Positions 24,861 to 35,999 of a DNA stretch of 64,000 nucleotides are shown here, one piece after another. The notes under the pieces were generated by a model that was given only the letters and a program-made list of their open reading frames with translations, made no database searches and was not told the DNA's origin. Within the stretch, counting starts at the first letter, position 1. Each line of letters starts with the position of its first letter. The DNA lies in contig NC_079881.1 of assembly GCF_029227915.1 (NCBI RefSeq), positions 5,702,001 through 5,766,000 of the forward strand. Direction: 5' to 3'. The stretch comes from Hydractinia symbiolongicarpus. Taxonomy: Eukaryota; Cnidaria; Hydrozoa; Anthoathecata; Hydractiniidae. The translations under genes and the position numbers were made by a program.

Positions 24861-25069
24861 CTTTTATGGCAGCGAATAATATACACCATGCTCAATCATA
24901 CCCTGCGGTATCAACACAATCCTCGGGTTATGTTAGTGCACCGTCACAAGCTTCATTACAGACACAAACAAACTCACGAAATCGTTCGAAAGGAAATAAA
25001 ATTTTGTCCAGTGTGGTGAGCGGAATCACCAGCGGTTTTATTGATTCTCTCGCAAATGATGAGGAATAA
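19956..25069 (+). CDS. Gene B: Cys-rich single-pass membrane protein, 448 aa, five exons
   Basis: Exons 19956-20208, 20887-21098, 22567-22681, 24054-24264 and 24514-25069 join without a stop (1347 nt). Exons 1 and 2 have exactly the lengths of gene A, and all phases agree. A signal peptide (1-15) precedes an ectodomain with the same ten cysteine positions as gene A. Exon 4 is longer than in A, adding an acidic Gly-rich and a Lys/Arg-rich stretch before the membrane helix (about 246-261) and a Lys-Arg-Arg anchor. The tail has Asn-Pro-Ala-Phe, a Pro-Pro-Pro-Tyr motif able to bind WW domains, and an 11-Gln run. The last donor is GTTCGT, with a consensus GTAAGT four bases downstream. The stop codon lies inside AATAAA (25,065-25,070). 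Family not recognised; receptor or adhesion role is inferred. Confidence 0.8.
22302..22530. repeat. (ATAAT)n pentanucleotide array in intron 2 of gene B
   Basis: About 46 almost perfect copies with one variant unit near 22,414, ending 36 bp before exon 3. It replaces the usual pyrimidine-rich context some distance upstream of the acceptor. The Tyr-Ile-Ile-Leu ORF on the other strand is an artefact of it. Confidence 0.97.
22752..24025. repeat. 12-bp minisatellite filling intron 3 of gene B
   Basis: The base unit is ACTGTAAATTAT, about 100 copies, with variants such as ACTGTAAGTTTT and ATGTAAATTAT. A block of about seven 15-bp units (ACTGTAGTATATTAT) lies at 22,786-22,895. A higher-order 156-bp period (13 units) is visible, since the same variant order starts at 23,361 and 23,517. 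The array ends about 30 bp before exon 4. Translations give Asn-Tyr-Thr-Val repeats that are not evidence of coding. Confidence 0.95.
24827..24859 (+). repeat. CAG repeat encoding 11 Gln in gene B
   Basis: Ten CAG codons and one CAA in the cytoplasmic tail. Gene A has only short Gln pairs at the matching place, so this tract expanded in B or shrank in A. Confidence 0.95.
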
Positions 25070-25070
25070 A
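25065..25070 (+). promoter_or_regulatory. AATAAA overlapping the gene B stop codon
   Basis: The TAA stop (25,067-25,069) is the centre of a canonical AATAAA. If used, the 3' UTR would be only tens of bases. Use as a polyadenylation signal is inferred. Confidence 0.35.
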
Positions 25071-25456
25071 TACTATTTTGATATTATGTATCCAAATTTG
25101 AGAACATTTTTAAGCCTTCATTGTAACGTTGTTGTTTTTTAAAAAAATAGAAAATGTTTGACGCGAGATTTGTTTATTTATCTTTTTATTTGACATTTTT
25201 CTTTAAATTTCATTGTAGAAAAAACAACATTAATTTTTAAACGTATAATTTAAAATGGGATCCGGGAGAGAACAAAGAACAAAAAGAACCAAAAAAATGA
25301 AGCCATATTGTTGTTGTTATTTTTCTGACTTTGAAACGTTGATGACTCAGAACGGAAGTTATTATTTATTTTTGATCTGTTTAATTGGACGGAAACCCCA
25401 CCTGATTAGTCGTTGAACTATTTAATACAAACATGCAAAGGTAACAAAGCATGCCT

Positions 25457-25476
25457 TGGTGGTAGGGCTATAAAAA
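25457..25476 (+). repeat. Short dispersed repeat, reverse copy at 36,366-36,385
   Basis: TGGTGGTAGGGCTATAAAAA occurs here and in exact reverse complement at 36,366-36,385. It resembles the Kolobok-like MITE end at 37,010 (GGTGGTACCCCTAG). It may be a related terminus, but no pair of ends was defined. Confidence 0.35.
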
Positions 25477-25990
25477 GCACTTTTTTGGAAAGACCTATAA
25501 AAACATCATTTTGGTGTTTCGAAATGGTGGGGTAAATAATGCAGACAAATTTTCAGGAACATTTTTTTTTATTATTTTAAAGGTATTCCATAATGGCGGA
25601 AAAAATGACCTAAATATGACGAAATAAATGAAATGTTTGTGACAACATAACTAAAGTTAGCAACAATATTAATAAAAAACCTTTGGCAGTCTTACAAAAC
25701 ATTATAATATACTTCATTTAACAGATGGAATTTTTATATATTCAAATATTTCAAAAAATATTGTGATTTGTCCTGATTAAGTCAAATTTCCAACTTTCAA
25801 GCACTAAACAACTTCACTCTTACAATATTAATTTCAGTTAAAAGAAGTTGTACAAAAGATCCATCTGTCAAATGAAGTACATATACATTGCAGACACACC
25901 CTGAAAATTTGAAGTCAAAAGCTTTATGCAATCTCAAATAATCATGTTTTGAATTTTCGGATTTAGTTGAAAAACGCAATCGTTAGAATA

Positions 25991-27852
25991 TCACAAAACA
26001 AAAATAAGTTTTATAAATATTACATGAAAAGTATATATTATGTTAATATGCACCAGCTTGATAAGCTCTTTTTCTTTCATATCATCTGTGTAACCTTTCT
26101 TCCTGGCTCTTAACCTCTTTCTTTGCTTTTTATTTTGGTCGGTTGATCTCCTATTCATACGAGCTATGCGTGAATCATCTATCTTTTCTGCCATAATTTG
26201 GGAAATTGCACCTTTTAAACCAAAATGACTCAAAACTTGCAGCAATCCTTTTTTACCATCATTGTAATGAATGACAGGAGAGTGAACACCCATTTCAATG
26301 GTTTCCCTGCCAACGAAAGTGGATTTTGGTACCCAAGACCATATAATACTGTTCAACGCATTCAACTCATTAGCATTTTGCGTTTTTCCTGCATGCATTT
26401 CTGTAATAATTCTTCAGACATTAGGTCTTTGAATATTGGTTGAAGCAAGTTTTTAATAAATACAGGTATAGTTTTGACCAGTACTTACACCAGCTGCTAT
26501 TATAACGGGGACAGAACTGGTGACATGTCGCAAAATCATCAAAATCTGTAAAATGAAAAAGTATGGCATAAACTGCTTTTTTCATTGCATACAGGTTTCC
26601 AATGTTATTTCTTATGGCCATACCATAATAATTCTGCATTGAATCAATGCATTTATTTGTTAACTTTCCTTTACCAGATAAAGGAGTTTTGGTACCCTAG
26701 TGAGATTTCACAAGGTTACGTAAACGTGTTCCAAGGCGTTTCTGAACATGTCCAACACATTCCAGTTTAATTGGTGTAATGCCATGCTTCTCATAGGGAT
26801 TTGACTTAACCACATCATTAAATGATGAAGTATCTCCATCCCCTAAATATTCCTTGTAAATTAGATTACGTGTGGCAATCGAACGATTAAATATGTCAAT
26901 AGCACCCGCAGACTCCATTGCGCCTGATGATTTATCATGGTTTATTTGACAGTTATGTTCAAGCTTCCAAATTTCATACTCTGGGGTGTCTTTTTTATTC
27001 TCCCACATTTTACATCCAAAGCAATGTCTTGATTTCACTTCAATGTCTATACATTTGTCTACAGAGATAGATGTTACAACCCCATGTAATGAGGAATGTC
27101 CTCTTTTTTGCCATGAGCCATCAATTGAAACGCGCGTACAAGATATGTCATTGACAAAATCAATTTTTGGAACTTCTTTTGCTGCAGCTTCCATACTGCT
27201 TTCTGCTGCACTTTTATATGCAATCATTGCTTTTTTATTCAGCTGTTTAAACGGAAATGATGACAAGCATTTGACATTCATGACTGATGAAAATGTCTCC
27301 ATGGCTGAAAATCCACATCATATTTCCCGAAATCCAATAACCGCCCTAGTGTTCACATCAAATGCTCTACGACCTTGAGTGTTTTTGTTTGTAGTGCTTT
27401 CAGGAGATGTATGACTTCATCCAGCCACACTGCAAGCAACTGATATTTAAGGAATGAGCAAAACCTCGTCGTTTTAATTTGTCATCAGAAATACTCACTT
27501 CACCAGCACAATTCGGACAGGCAAGTTCTCCACATATATTTTTGAGCACGTTAAGATGAATGATAATAAATAAGTCATTATCAATATCTTCTAAAGACAT
27601 ATCAGAAGTTATTTTGTTACCATTATCACGCTTAGATGCTGAAGATAACTTTCTTTCACTGGAACTGGAGTTAGAAGTTGAGCTTGAAGGTGTATCAACA
27701 GCACCAGCAACGATCACATTTGACACTTCGGAAGATAAAGTTTTTGGGACAAAACCGTTCCATTTTCTTTTTCTTTTTCGACTATAGTTCTGTTTATTGC
27801 TACTTTTAGTAATTTTGCTAGTATCCTGTTCGTTATCTGTATTATTTTTGCG
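25991..27852 (-). pseudogene. Mutator-like transposase pseudogene
   Basis: Four minus-strand segments form one interrupted protein: an N-terminal part with a CxxC...CxxCGW zinc ribbon, then a block resembling the metazoan 'Mutator-like transposase domain' family (SIDGSW...RGHSSLHGV, GDGDTSSF, ECVGHVQKRLGTRLR), a middle with FCP...SWCKYW, and a C-terminus with KTQNANE. It is broken by a frameshift near 27,410, an in-frame TGA near 27,324, an in-frame TAG at 26,695-26,697 and a frameshift near 26,455. The true N-terminus was lost where the repeat at 27,953 abuts it, so start codons further right are not real. Terminal repeats were not found. It cannot be active. Confidence 0.75.
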
Positions 27853-28480
27853 AAGCAATTGAGCTTTGCGAGCGAAGCGAGCGAAGCGAAATTGTGGAGC
27901 ACGTTTGCTACACGCGAGGTATACCAAGAGAATTATTGAGATTCTCAAAATTTCGATAGAAAAAAAATCATATAAAATCAGCGTAAAGAAATAGGACTGA
28001 TATTTTTGCACATAAAGCTAGGGTATTTTTTTTTCTAATAAAACAAATAAGTTTGGACCGAGGGGTTAAAGTATAAGTTTAGTAAAAAATGCAATAAGTA
28101 CGGCTCGTACCCCCCCACCCCCGGATTTTGACCCCCCCCCCCCCGTCTTTTGGTCCGGATTATACGTCCGCCGAACTTGAACACACAAGGAGGAATACGC
28201 CGTGAACAAGAAACGGTAGTCGGCATTTTAGACACCTATATTTTACAGACCCAAAATATGCCCTATTTCTTTCTATTATAGCTAATTATTGTATAAATAA
28301 TTAATTAATTATTTTGCAATTTTGCTTCTAATACTATTATAGTTGTATTTTAATGAAACATAATAGTATTAAAACGGTTTTCCTCTTTTGAAAAAATTTA
28401 TTGCTAGTCCTGTTTCTAGTCGACTTTACTTGTGTATTTTAAGCTTTTTTGTTGCTGTGCTTTTTCTGGAGATTTTAGTT

Positions 28481-30992
28481 AATAATAATAATAATAATAA
28501 TAAATATTTAAAGTGGCTAGCCCAGAAAATCACAAAAACCTATAGTTAGTGGATTGTTTCCACTGGGGGCCACTAGAACAAAAAAGAAACAAAAAATGAT
28601 AAACCTTAGACTGCCTCAGCTCAATCAAACATAGTAACATTTATAATCTGTGAAAATTGAAAAGAAAAAGAATAAAAAACAAAAATTAAAAAATTCAAAA
28701 GTGATCTCCATTAGAATTTGCCAAATACATTAGAGATGGAAGTCTTAAACGAAAGCAGACTTCCATCACAGGTCACTTGGTCTGGAAGATTATTCCACAC
28801 TTTTGCAGCTCTAAATGGGAAGGCTTTTTTGCCAAATTCCGTGTTGACCAAGGGAAGTGTGAACCTGTTTTTTGAAGCTCCTCTTGTTTGATGATTATGA
28901 CAGTTTTTTGTCAAAAGGAATTTTGAGCGCATGTAATCAGGAGCAATGTGATTCATGGCTTTAAAAACTAATATGGCATCGTTTTTGATGAGTAAATTAT
29001 TCATTGAATATTCCCTCTCTTTCCCAAGAAAGGTACGGACACATTTTAATCGTTTTTCTAGTTTTCCCAATCTACCTTGGGTGGCACAAGCCCATGCCGA
29101 GGAGCAGTAGTTGAAATATGGCATGACAAGTGCATTAATTAAAAGGTTTTTTGTGTGAGGTGTTAAACAGGATGCAATGGTTCTAATTTTAGAATATTTA
29201 ATTAGTATTTTTTATTTATGTCATTAATGTGCTTTTCCCATTGCATTTTTTGATCAAATGTTACCCCAAGATATTTAACTTTTTCGCTCCTCTTCAAAGG
29301 AATACCCATATAGTTGATAGTTTTGTTCTCAACTTTTTTTAACTGGCTGTGGTTGCCGAAAAAGATTGTTTCAGTTTTGTCCGTATTAATAGTCATTTTG
29401 TTATTATTCAGCCAGAGGTCGACTTGCAAAAGTTCTAACTCGACCTGGGAGACAAGGGTATCCAAGTTTTTATGAGACGAAATAATTATTGTATCATCCG
29501 CATATAGATGGTGGTAGTTTGAATTGATGACAGATTTTAAGTCATCAATATACAAAAGAAAGAGCAGGGGCCCCAACACAGATCCCTGCGGCACCCCAAA
29601 AGCGTCTTCATGAAGCAGATCTGATCCTGTGTCGTTTACAAGAGTCATCTGCATTCGGTCCGTTAAGTAGGACTCGAACCAGTCAAAGGCAGCATCTCTG
29701 ATGCCAAAACACCATAGTTTTTTTAACAAAATTTTATGATCAACAGTGTCAAAAGCTTTTTTAAGGTCAATGAGCACAGCACAAACAAAGTTATGTTGGT
29801 CGAGCTCAGTAAGAATAAAATCAGAGACATCGACTACTGCAGTTTCTGTGGAAAAGAGTTTTCGAAATCCGGACTGTCTGTCATTCAGGAAGTTGTGCTC
29901 AGAAATAAAATGAGACATTTGCTCATGCACTAACTTTTCAAAAATTTTCATAGGAATTGGCAAAATGGAGATAGGCCGATAATTAGTAGGATCTGTTTTA
30001 TTGCCACTTTTAAAAATAGGCGAGACCCTTTTAGTCTTCCAACATTTAGGTACATAACCAGTAAATAAAGATTTGTTGAAAAGACTTGATAAATAAATAC
30101 TTAAAACTGACGAACCTGCTTTTAGCAGTCGTGAACCAATTCCGTCCAAGCCTGTAGCTTTATTAAGTTTTAGTGATCTAATTATTTTTTCGACACTTTT
30201 GGTCTCAATACGAGCCCACCGAAAATCGTGTCTGCTAACAGGTGGATTAACATTAGTAGTGTCAGAAGAAAATTTAGAGGCTAGTTTTGCACCAACACTG
30301 ACAAAAAATGAATTGAATGTGTTGGAAATTTCTTTTGGGTGAGAAGTTTCTGTACCATCGTTTTGGACTACTCGTTTTATCGAGGTAGTATTGCCTGACT
30401 TATCAGGAACCAGTTTTTTTAGGGTTTTCCAAAGTTGTTTTGGCCGTTTTTGAAAGTCCTGCAAAACGTCATTATAGTACTCGTTTTTGAGTCGATTTTT
30501 GAGACCTATTACCTGGTTCCTTTTTTGTTTGAAAGCTTCCCAGTCTATGATGGATTTTGTTTTTGATGCTTTCCGTTTCAAGAAGTCTCTTTCTTTGATG
30601 GCTATTATTAATTCATCAGTGACCCATGCCTCAACACGGCCAGAAAATCTATGTGTTTTGAAAGGGGCATGTTTGTCAGCCACTGTTTTAACATTTTTAT
30701 TCAGTTTCTCACATGCTTTATCAAGGTCATCATAATTATTAAAATATGACCAGTCTAAATTCCTGAGGTCTTTCAGAAAAGCCTCTTCACTGAAGTTCTT
30801 GTAGCTACGAACCTTGCATGTTTTAGGTTCAAATTTTGGCCTTTTGAATTTTCTGATCACATAAACTAAATTGTGATCACTGATGCCTAAATCCATGACA
30901 CCAGTTTTAGAAATACAAGAACTGTTAGAAAGTATCAAGTCTATAAGAGTGCTACTATTTTCAGTAACACGAGTTGACTCCGTAATATGTTT
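28481..30992 (-). mobile_element. 5'-truncated CR1/L2-like LINE
   Basis: It runs from a (TTA)n 3' tail at 28,481-28,502 to a truncated 5' end at about 30,992. Copy 2 of the host repeat reads straight through the site near 33,919-33,924, giving the boundaries. Only a GTT-sized overlap is shared at the junctions, so there is no real target-site duplication, as is common for L2/CR1. Truncation falls within the endonuclease domain. Confidence 0.85.
28711..30991 (-). pseudogene. LINE endonuclease/reverse transcriptase remnant
   Basis: The minus-strand frame opens at the truncation point with the last part of an APE-type endonuclease (SDHNLVY). It continues through the reverse transcriptase: an LNKATGLDGI block, NYRPISILP, LIDLKKAFDTVDH, GVPQGSVLGPLLFLLYIDD and the catalytic YADDT. 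A stop and one-base frameshift lie near 29,200. The frame at 28,711-29,124 then carries the usual LINE C-terminus (PYFNYCSSAW ... RAAKVWNNLP). Most of the endonuclease is missing and the frame is broken, so the copy cannot retrotranspose. It may be a partner candidate for the SINE at 15,251, but their tails differ. Confidence 0.88.
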
Positions 30993-31583
30993 GTTGGATT
31001 GGAAAGCTCCTGTGTAAGGTACCCTTTCCTAAAGAAAAATTGAAGTAATTTGTACAATTATAACGCGCCGAGCTGTCTTTTATTTTATTGTTTCTAAGAG
31101 GATGTAAAAATACAATATTATCAATTTTAATCGGTTTTATCCAAATCAAGGTAAGGCTTAATCACACGAAAGGTAGCTAGCTAGCTAGAGCTCAGTTTTG
31201 TATAAAAGAATTGAAAGTAATTTGTAGAATACATATGGAGAAGCTGTATTACTACCTAACTGATAGCCAGATATAGGAAAACCTGTAGCTAGGGCGCAGA
31301 CAAAACAAATAGCTCTGGGCGCTAGAGTGAGCTGACCAACCGTTTTTATCATTTTTTATTATTATATAAGTAACCTGTTTCAGTAATTAAAAAAATATCC
31401 ACTTTTGCTATCAAACCAACAGCAATGTAATTGTCAATAGGAATTAGTTTTCTGTACACCCTCCCTGAGAACAAGGTTTAAAACGACATTAAAACATTAA
31501 AACTGTCATTAAACAGAACTTCAAGGATGCCCAAGCCGCACCACGTCCTCTAAACGGCGTGGGCATCTTCGAAACTGCTTGTA

Positions 31584-31999
31584 ATTTTAGAACAAGGGTG
31601 CTGATAAGCTGCATACGCCGTATAATGTGCAGGTGTTTTTGGGCAAGTTTAGCGTTTTGCAAAAAAGTTGAAGTATTCACCCAAAAAAACCTGCATAGAC
31701 CATAAAGTAAACTATGTGGTAGTGAAGTTCTTAAAATAACTGTTTTTGATGGTTTTTGATAAAATTTACTTGATAACTAACTTTTAATTTTTATTAACTT
31801 CTTTCTCTTAAAGCATCTTTTTCCAACTATCGTCCACAAGGTATGTTACAAGGAATTGAATTTTGAAAATGCTCCAGGCAAGTTCGGGAAAGTGCGGGCG
31901 GTTTTGGAAGACAATCACTAATTTAATTGGAAAAGTTGCCCGAACTCGCCCTTATATATGTGGCTGTTTGCAGCTTATTGACACCCTCTTATTTTAGAA
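31584..31999. mobile_element. 398-bp MITE with 9-bp target-site duplication
   Basis: Element 31,593-31,990 starts CAAGGGTGCTGATAAGCTGCA and ends TGCAGCTTATTGACACCCTCTT, imperfect inverted repeats of about 20 bp. ATTTTAGAA flanks it exactly at 31,584-31,592 and 31,991-31,999. The sister repeat has a single ATTTTAGAA at 34,591-34,599 and no insert. No ORF. Duplication length suits a Mutator-like (9 bp) or, with a one-base offset, hAT (8 bp) source. Confidence 0.9.
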
Positions 32000-33417
32000 T
32001 ATTCTCAGGAATAATAGACCAAGAGAAATTACATCACAGTTTTTTGTCCACCGCCCACGTGTGTTTGAGAACAACCCACATAACAAAGTTCATTATTTTT
32101 TAAATTATTTGTGTAAAAATTACTATTTCATTCACGATAAACCATTTGTCAGTCATTTTATTCGCCCAACAAAGAATCCTATCCAAGGTGCTTTTCTATT
32201 AGTGCTGAATTTAATAATTGACATGGTTCAGCATAGTTGCAAAATATGATTGCCAAAGTTCAGCACTTGTAATATTTGTGTATTTGTGTACTCAGCTTCT
32301 AAAACACACACAAGAGACATTATAATTTCCTCTGGGTGATTACATTAATGTTGGTTGAAAAAAAAACGAATGATGAGAAGCATATGTTTTTAAATGGGTC
32401 TAGGACAATAAACTTTAATTTCCCTTGGCCTTGCATCAATCAAATTCTGAAAAAATAAACACTTTTAAAATTATTTTGTCAGATTTGGAAACTGTTGGTA
32501 TGGTTGGAACTTTGCGTATAAAATTAGTAAAGTTGCCAAATTATTTAGTTTTTTTCTTTTATACTTTTCCGAATTAGCCTTAATTATTTATAAGATGAAA
32601 AACAGTGCTTTCAATTCCATTGACTTGGCCATCCCTTAAAGGCACTGGAAGCTTCACTATATGAAAATGTTTTCTTTTCCTTTTATATTGTGTACAATGG
32701 GAGTGAGTGATGTAATCTTCTAATGCGTGTGGTGAAAAGAAGGCGAATCCGTTATTGTTTTTCTGCCCAAATTTGAAGCTATTTAATAAATCTTGATAAA
32801 GTTAAAAAACTGTTTTGATTTGTTTGTTTTTGTTTTAATTGTTTCCTGTGAGTTTTCGAAATTCGTTCCAGCAGATTCTGTGGCTTCTACTGCCGGTATT
32901 TTTACGTGAAAAAAATACTGTTTTGTTGTGAGGTCATTTACGAAATCGTTAACGTTAGGACCAACTTCTGCGTGTAGTACAACTCGATGTATCACATATC
33001 TTTCGGAATACTGCTAAAAGTGTAATTTTGTATTGCGCTCTTTACTTTTACCATTCTGTGGGAAAAGGCGGTACAAAATTTTAACACGCGTTATTCGTTT
33101 TTGTTAGTTTCGCGTAATCTAATTTTCTCGCACATTTTGAAAAGAATATCCCACGCACATCAAATACTCGCGCAGTCTATTCGCAAAAAAACTGTTTTTG
33201 AGCAACGAATTGTTCCGCAGAGCGTTCATTTTCCTACCTCGTCCCCAGGGTTCTTCTATATGATATTCAATTTTGATGTATTTCGGAAGATGTTAGCGCC
33301 AATTAAACAAGAAGCGCTAGGGACAAAGTATTGGATAGTTTAATTTTGCTTGCAACTTGCGAAATGCTTCGCAACCTTTTTTTTAATTTCTAGTTTATCC
33401 ATACTGACAACGTTATT

Positions 33418-35989
33418 TCGATAGAAAAAAAATCATATAAAATCAGCATAAAGAAATAGGACTGATATTTTTGCACATAGTGCTAGGGTATTTTTTTCTA
33501 ATAAAACAAATAAGTTTGGACCGAGTGGTTAAAGTATAAGTCTAGTAAAAAGGGCAATAAGTACCCCCCCCCCCCCCCCCCCCCCCCGTCTTTTGGTCCT
33601 GATTATACGTCCGCCGAACTTGAACACGCAGAGAGGAATATGCTGTGAACAAGAAACGGTAGTCGGCATATTAGACACGTATATTTTACAGACCTAAAAT
33701 ATGCCTTATTTCTTTGTATTATAGCTAATTATTGTATAAATAATTAATTAATTATTTTGCAATATTGCTTCTAATACTATTATAGTTGTATTTTAATAAA
33801 AAATAATAGTATTGAAACTGTTTTCTTCTTTTAAAATAATTTATTGCTAGTCCTGTTTCTAATCGACTTTACTTGTGTATTTTAAGCTTTTTTGTTGCTG
33901 TGCTTTTTCTGGAAATTTGAGTTGGATTGGAAAGCTCCTGTGTAAGCTACCCTTTTCTAAAGAAAGATTGAAGTAATTTGTACAATTATAACGCACCGAG
34001 CTGTGTTTTATTTTATTGCTTCTAAGAAGATGTAAGAATACAATATTATCAATTTTAATTGGTTTTATCCAAATCAAGGTAAGGCTTAAACACACAATAG
34101 GTATAGCTAGCTAGCTCTGTTTTGTATAAAAGAATTGAAAGTAATTTGTAGAATACATATGGAAAAGCTGTATTACTACCTGACTGATAGCCAGCTATAG
34201 GAAAACCTGTAGCTAGGGCGCAGACAAAACAAATAGCTCTGAGTGAGCCGACCAACCGTTTAGGTTACAGTAATTAAAAAAACTAGTCGATAGCCCGTGG
34301 ATACATCCACGGGTTCGCCGTTGTTTATTTGCCGCATTTTGTTTGTCTCGCTAATGCGGTTACCGTTTTGCGTGACAGACAGACAGACGTATACAGGTAT
34401 TATAATATAGATATCCAGTTTTGCTATCAAACCAACAGCAATGTAATTGTCAATAGGAATTAGTTGTCCTTACGCTCACCCTGAGGACAAGGTTTAAAAC
34501 AACATTAAAACTGTCATTTAAACAGAACTCCAAGGATGCCCAAGCCGCACACATCCTCTAAAGGTGTGGGCATTTTCGAAACTGCATGTAATTTTAGAAT
34601 ATTCTCAGGAATAATAGACCAAGAGAAATGACATCATAGTTTCTTGTCCACCACCCACGTGTGTTTGAGAACCAACATAAAAAAGTTCATTATTTTAAAA
34701 ATTATTTGTGTAAAAATTACCATTTTATTTACGATGAACCATTTGATAAACACAGAATCCTACTCAAGGTGCTATTCTATAGCGATGAACTTAATAAAAG
34801 AGATCATTCAGCATAGTTTTCAAAATGGTCTGATTGTAAAATATGATTGACAAAGTTCAGCACTTGTAATATTTTTGTATTTGTGTACTTAGCTTCTAAA
34901 ACTTTGTGTTGCGCATTGATTTAAGCAAACTGGATGACACAGGCAAGAGACATTATAATTTCCTCTGGGTGATTGCATTAATGTTGGTTGTAAAAAAAAA
35001 CGAATGATGAGAAGCATGTGTTTTTGAATGTGTCTAGGACGATAAACTTATTTAATTTCCCTTGGCCTTGCATCAATCAAATCCTGAAAAAAAACACTTT
35101 TAGAATGATTTTGTCAGATTTGGAAACTGTTGGTATGGTTGGAACTTTGCATCTAAAATTAGTAAAGTTGCCAAATTGTTTAGTTTTTTCTTTCATACTT
35201 TACCAAACTTGCCTTAATTATTTATGAGATGAAAAACAGTGCTTTCAATTCCATTGACTTGGCCATCCCTTAAAGGCACTGGAAACTTCACTATATGAAA
35301 ATGTTTTCTTTTTCTTTTAGATTGTGTACAATGGGAGTGAGTGATGTAATCTTCCAATGCGTGTGGTCAAAAGAAAGCGAAACCGTTATTGTTTTTTTTC
35401 TGCCCAAAATTGAAGCTATTTAATAAATCTTGATCAAGTTAAAAAACTGTTTTGATTTGTTTGTTTTTGTTTTAATTGTTTCCCGTGAGTTTTCGAAATT
35501 CGTTCCAACAGATTCTGTGGCTTCTAGTGCCAGTATTTTTACGTTTGTTGTAAGGTCATCTTCGAAATCGTTAACGTTAAGACCAACTTTTTTCAGAATA
35601 CTGCAAAAAGTGTAATTTTGTATTGCGCTCTTTAGTTTTATCATTCTGTGGGAAAAGGTGGTACAAAATTTTAACACTCGTTATTCGTTTTTGTTAGTTT
35701 CGCGTAATCTAATTTTCTCGCACATTTTGAAAAGAAATATCCCACGCACATCAAATACTCGCGCAGTCTATTCGCAAAAAAAAAAAAACTGTTTTTGCGC
35801 AACGAATTGATCTGCGCAGAGCGTTCATTTCCCTACCTCGTCCCCAGGGTTCTTCTACGCTATCAATTTTGATGTATTTCGGAAGATGCTAGCGCCAGAG
35901 AAACAAAAAGCACTAGGGACAAAATATTGAATAGTTTAATTTTGCTTGCAACTAGCGAAATGCTTCGCAACCTTTTTTTTAATTTCTAG
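33418..35989 (+). mobile_element. Helitron-like 2.6-kb repeat, copy 2
   Basis: Direct copy of the repeat at 27,953, starting 24 bp after copy 1 ends. It begins TCGATAGAAAAAAAATC and ends with an (A)GCGAA/TTCGC hairpin and CTAG (35,986-35,989) before T. A pure C-tract lies at 33,565-33,587. A 129-bp Helitron is inserted at 34,283. It lacks the LINE and MITE of copy 1, so it serves as empty-site reference for both. Confidence 0.6.
34283..34411 (-). mobile_element. Short non-autonomous Helitron (129 bp) with empty site
   Basis: On the minus strand it starts TC (34,411-34,410) after an A and ends with a CCCGTGGAT/ATCCACGGG hairpin and CTAG (34,286-34,283) before a T. The sister repeat copy at about 31,388-31,400 reads continuously across the same point, so insertion between A and T without duplication is seen directly. 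Same family as 2314-2455. Confidence 0.92.
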
Positions 35990-35999
35990 TACAGTTTTT

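Larger units (their letters stand above)
27953..33393 (+). mobile_element. Helitron-like 2.6-kb repeat, copy 1 (interrupted)
   Basis: It begins TCGATAGAAAAAAAATC and ends with a TTGCGAA/TTCGCAA hairpin, then CTAG (33,390-33,393) before a T. Without its insertions (LINE 28,481-30,992; MITE 31,593-31,990) it aligns along its length with copy 2 (33,418-35,989). A C-tract occupies 28,111-28,144. No Rep/helicase frame is present, so it is non-autonomous. The Helitron label rests on the 3' hairpin plus CTAG; the 5' TC follows a T and not the usual A. Confidence 0.6.

Noticed and set aside
9023-25069. Hydrozoan Ig-like allorecognition (Alr) genes
   Set aside because: The topology is similar, but I see no Ig-fold Cys/Trp pattern; the ectodomains have ten cysteines in a different spacing.
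27853-28011. N-terminal extension of the Mutator pseudogene
   Set aside because: These codons are antisense to the conserved start of the Helitron-like repeat, also present at 33,418.
27953-35989. Autonomous Helitron
   Set aside because: No Rep or helicase reading frame in either copy.
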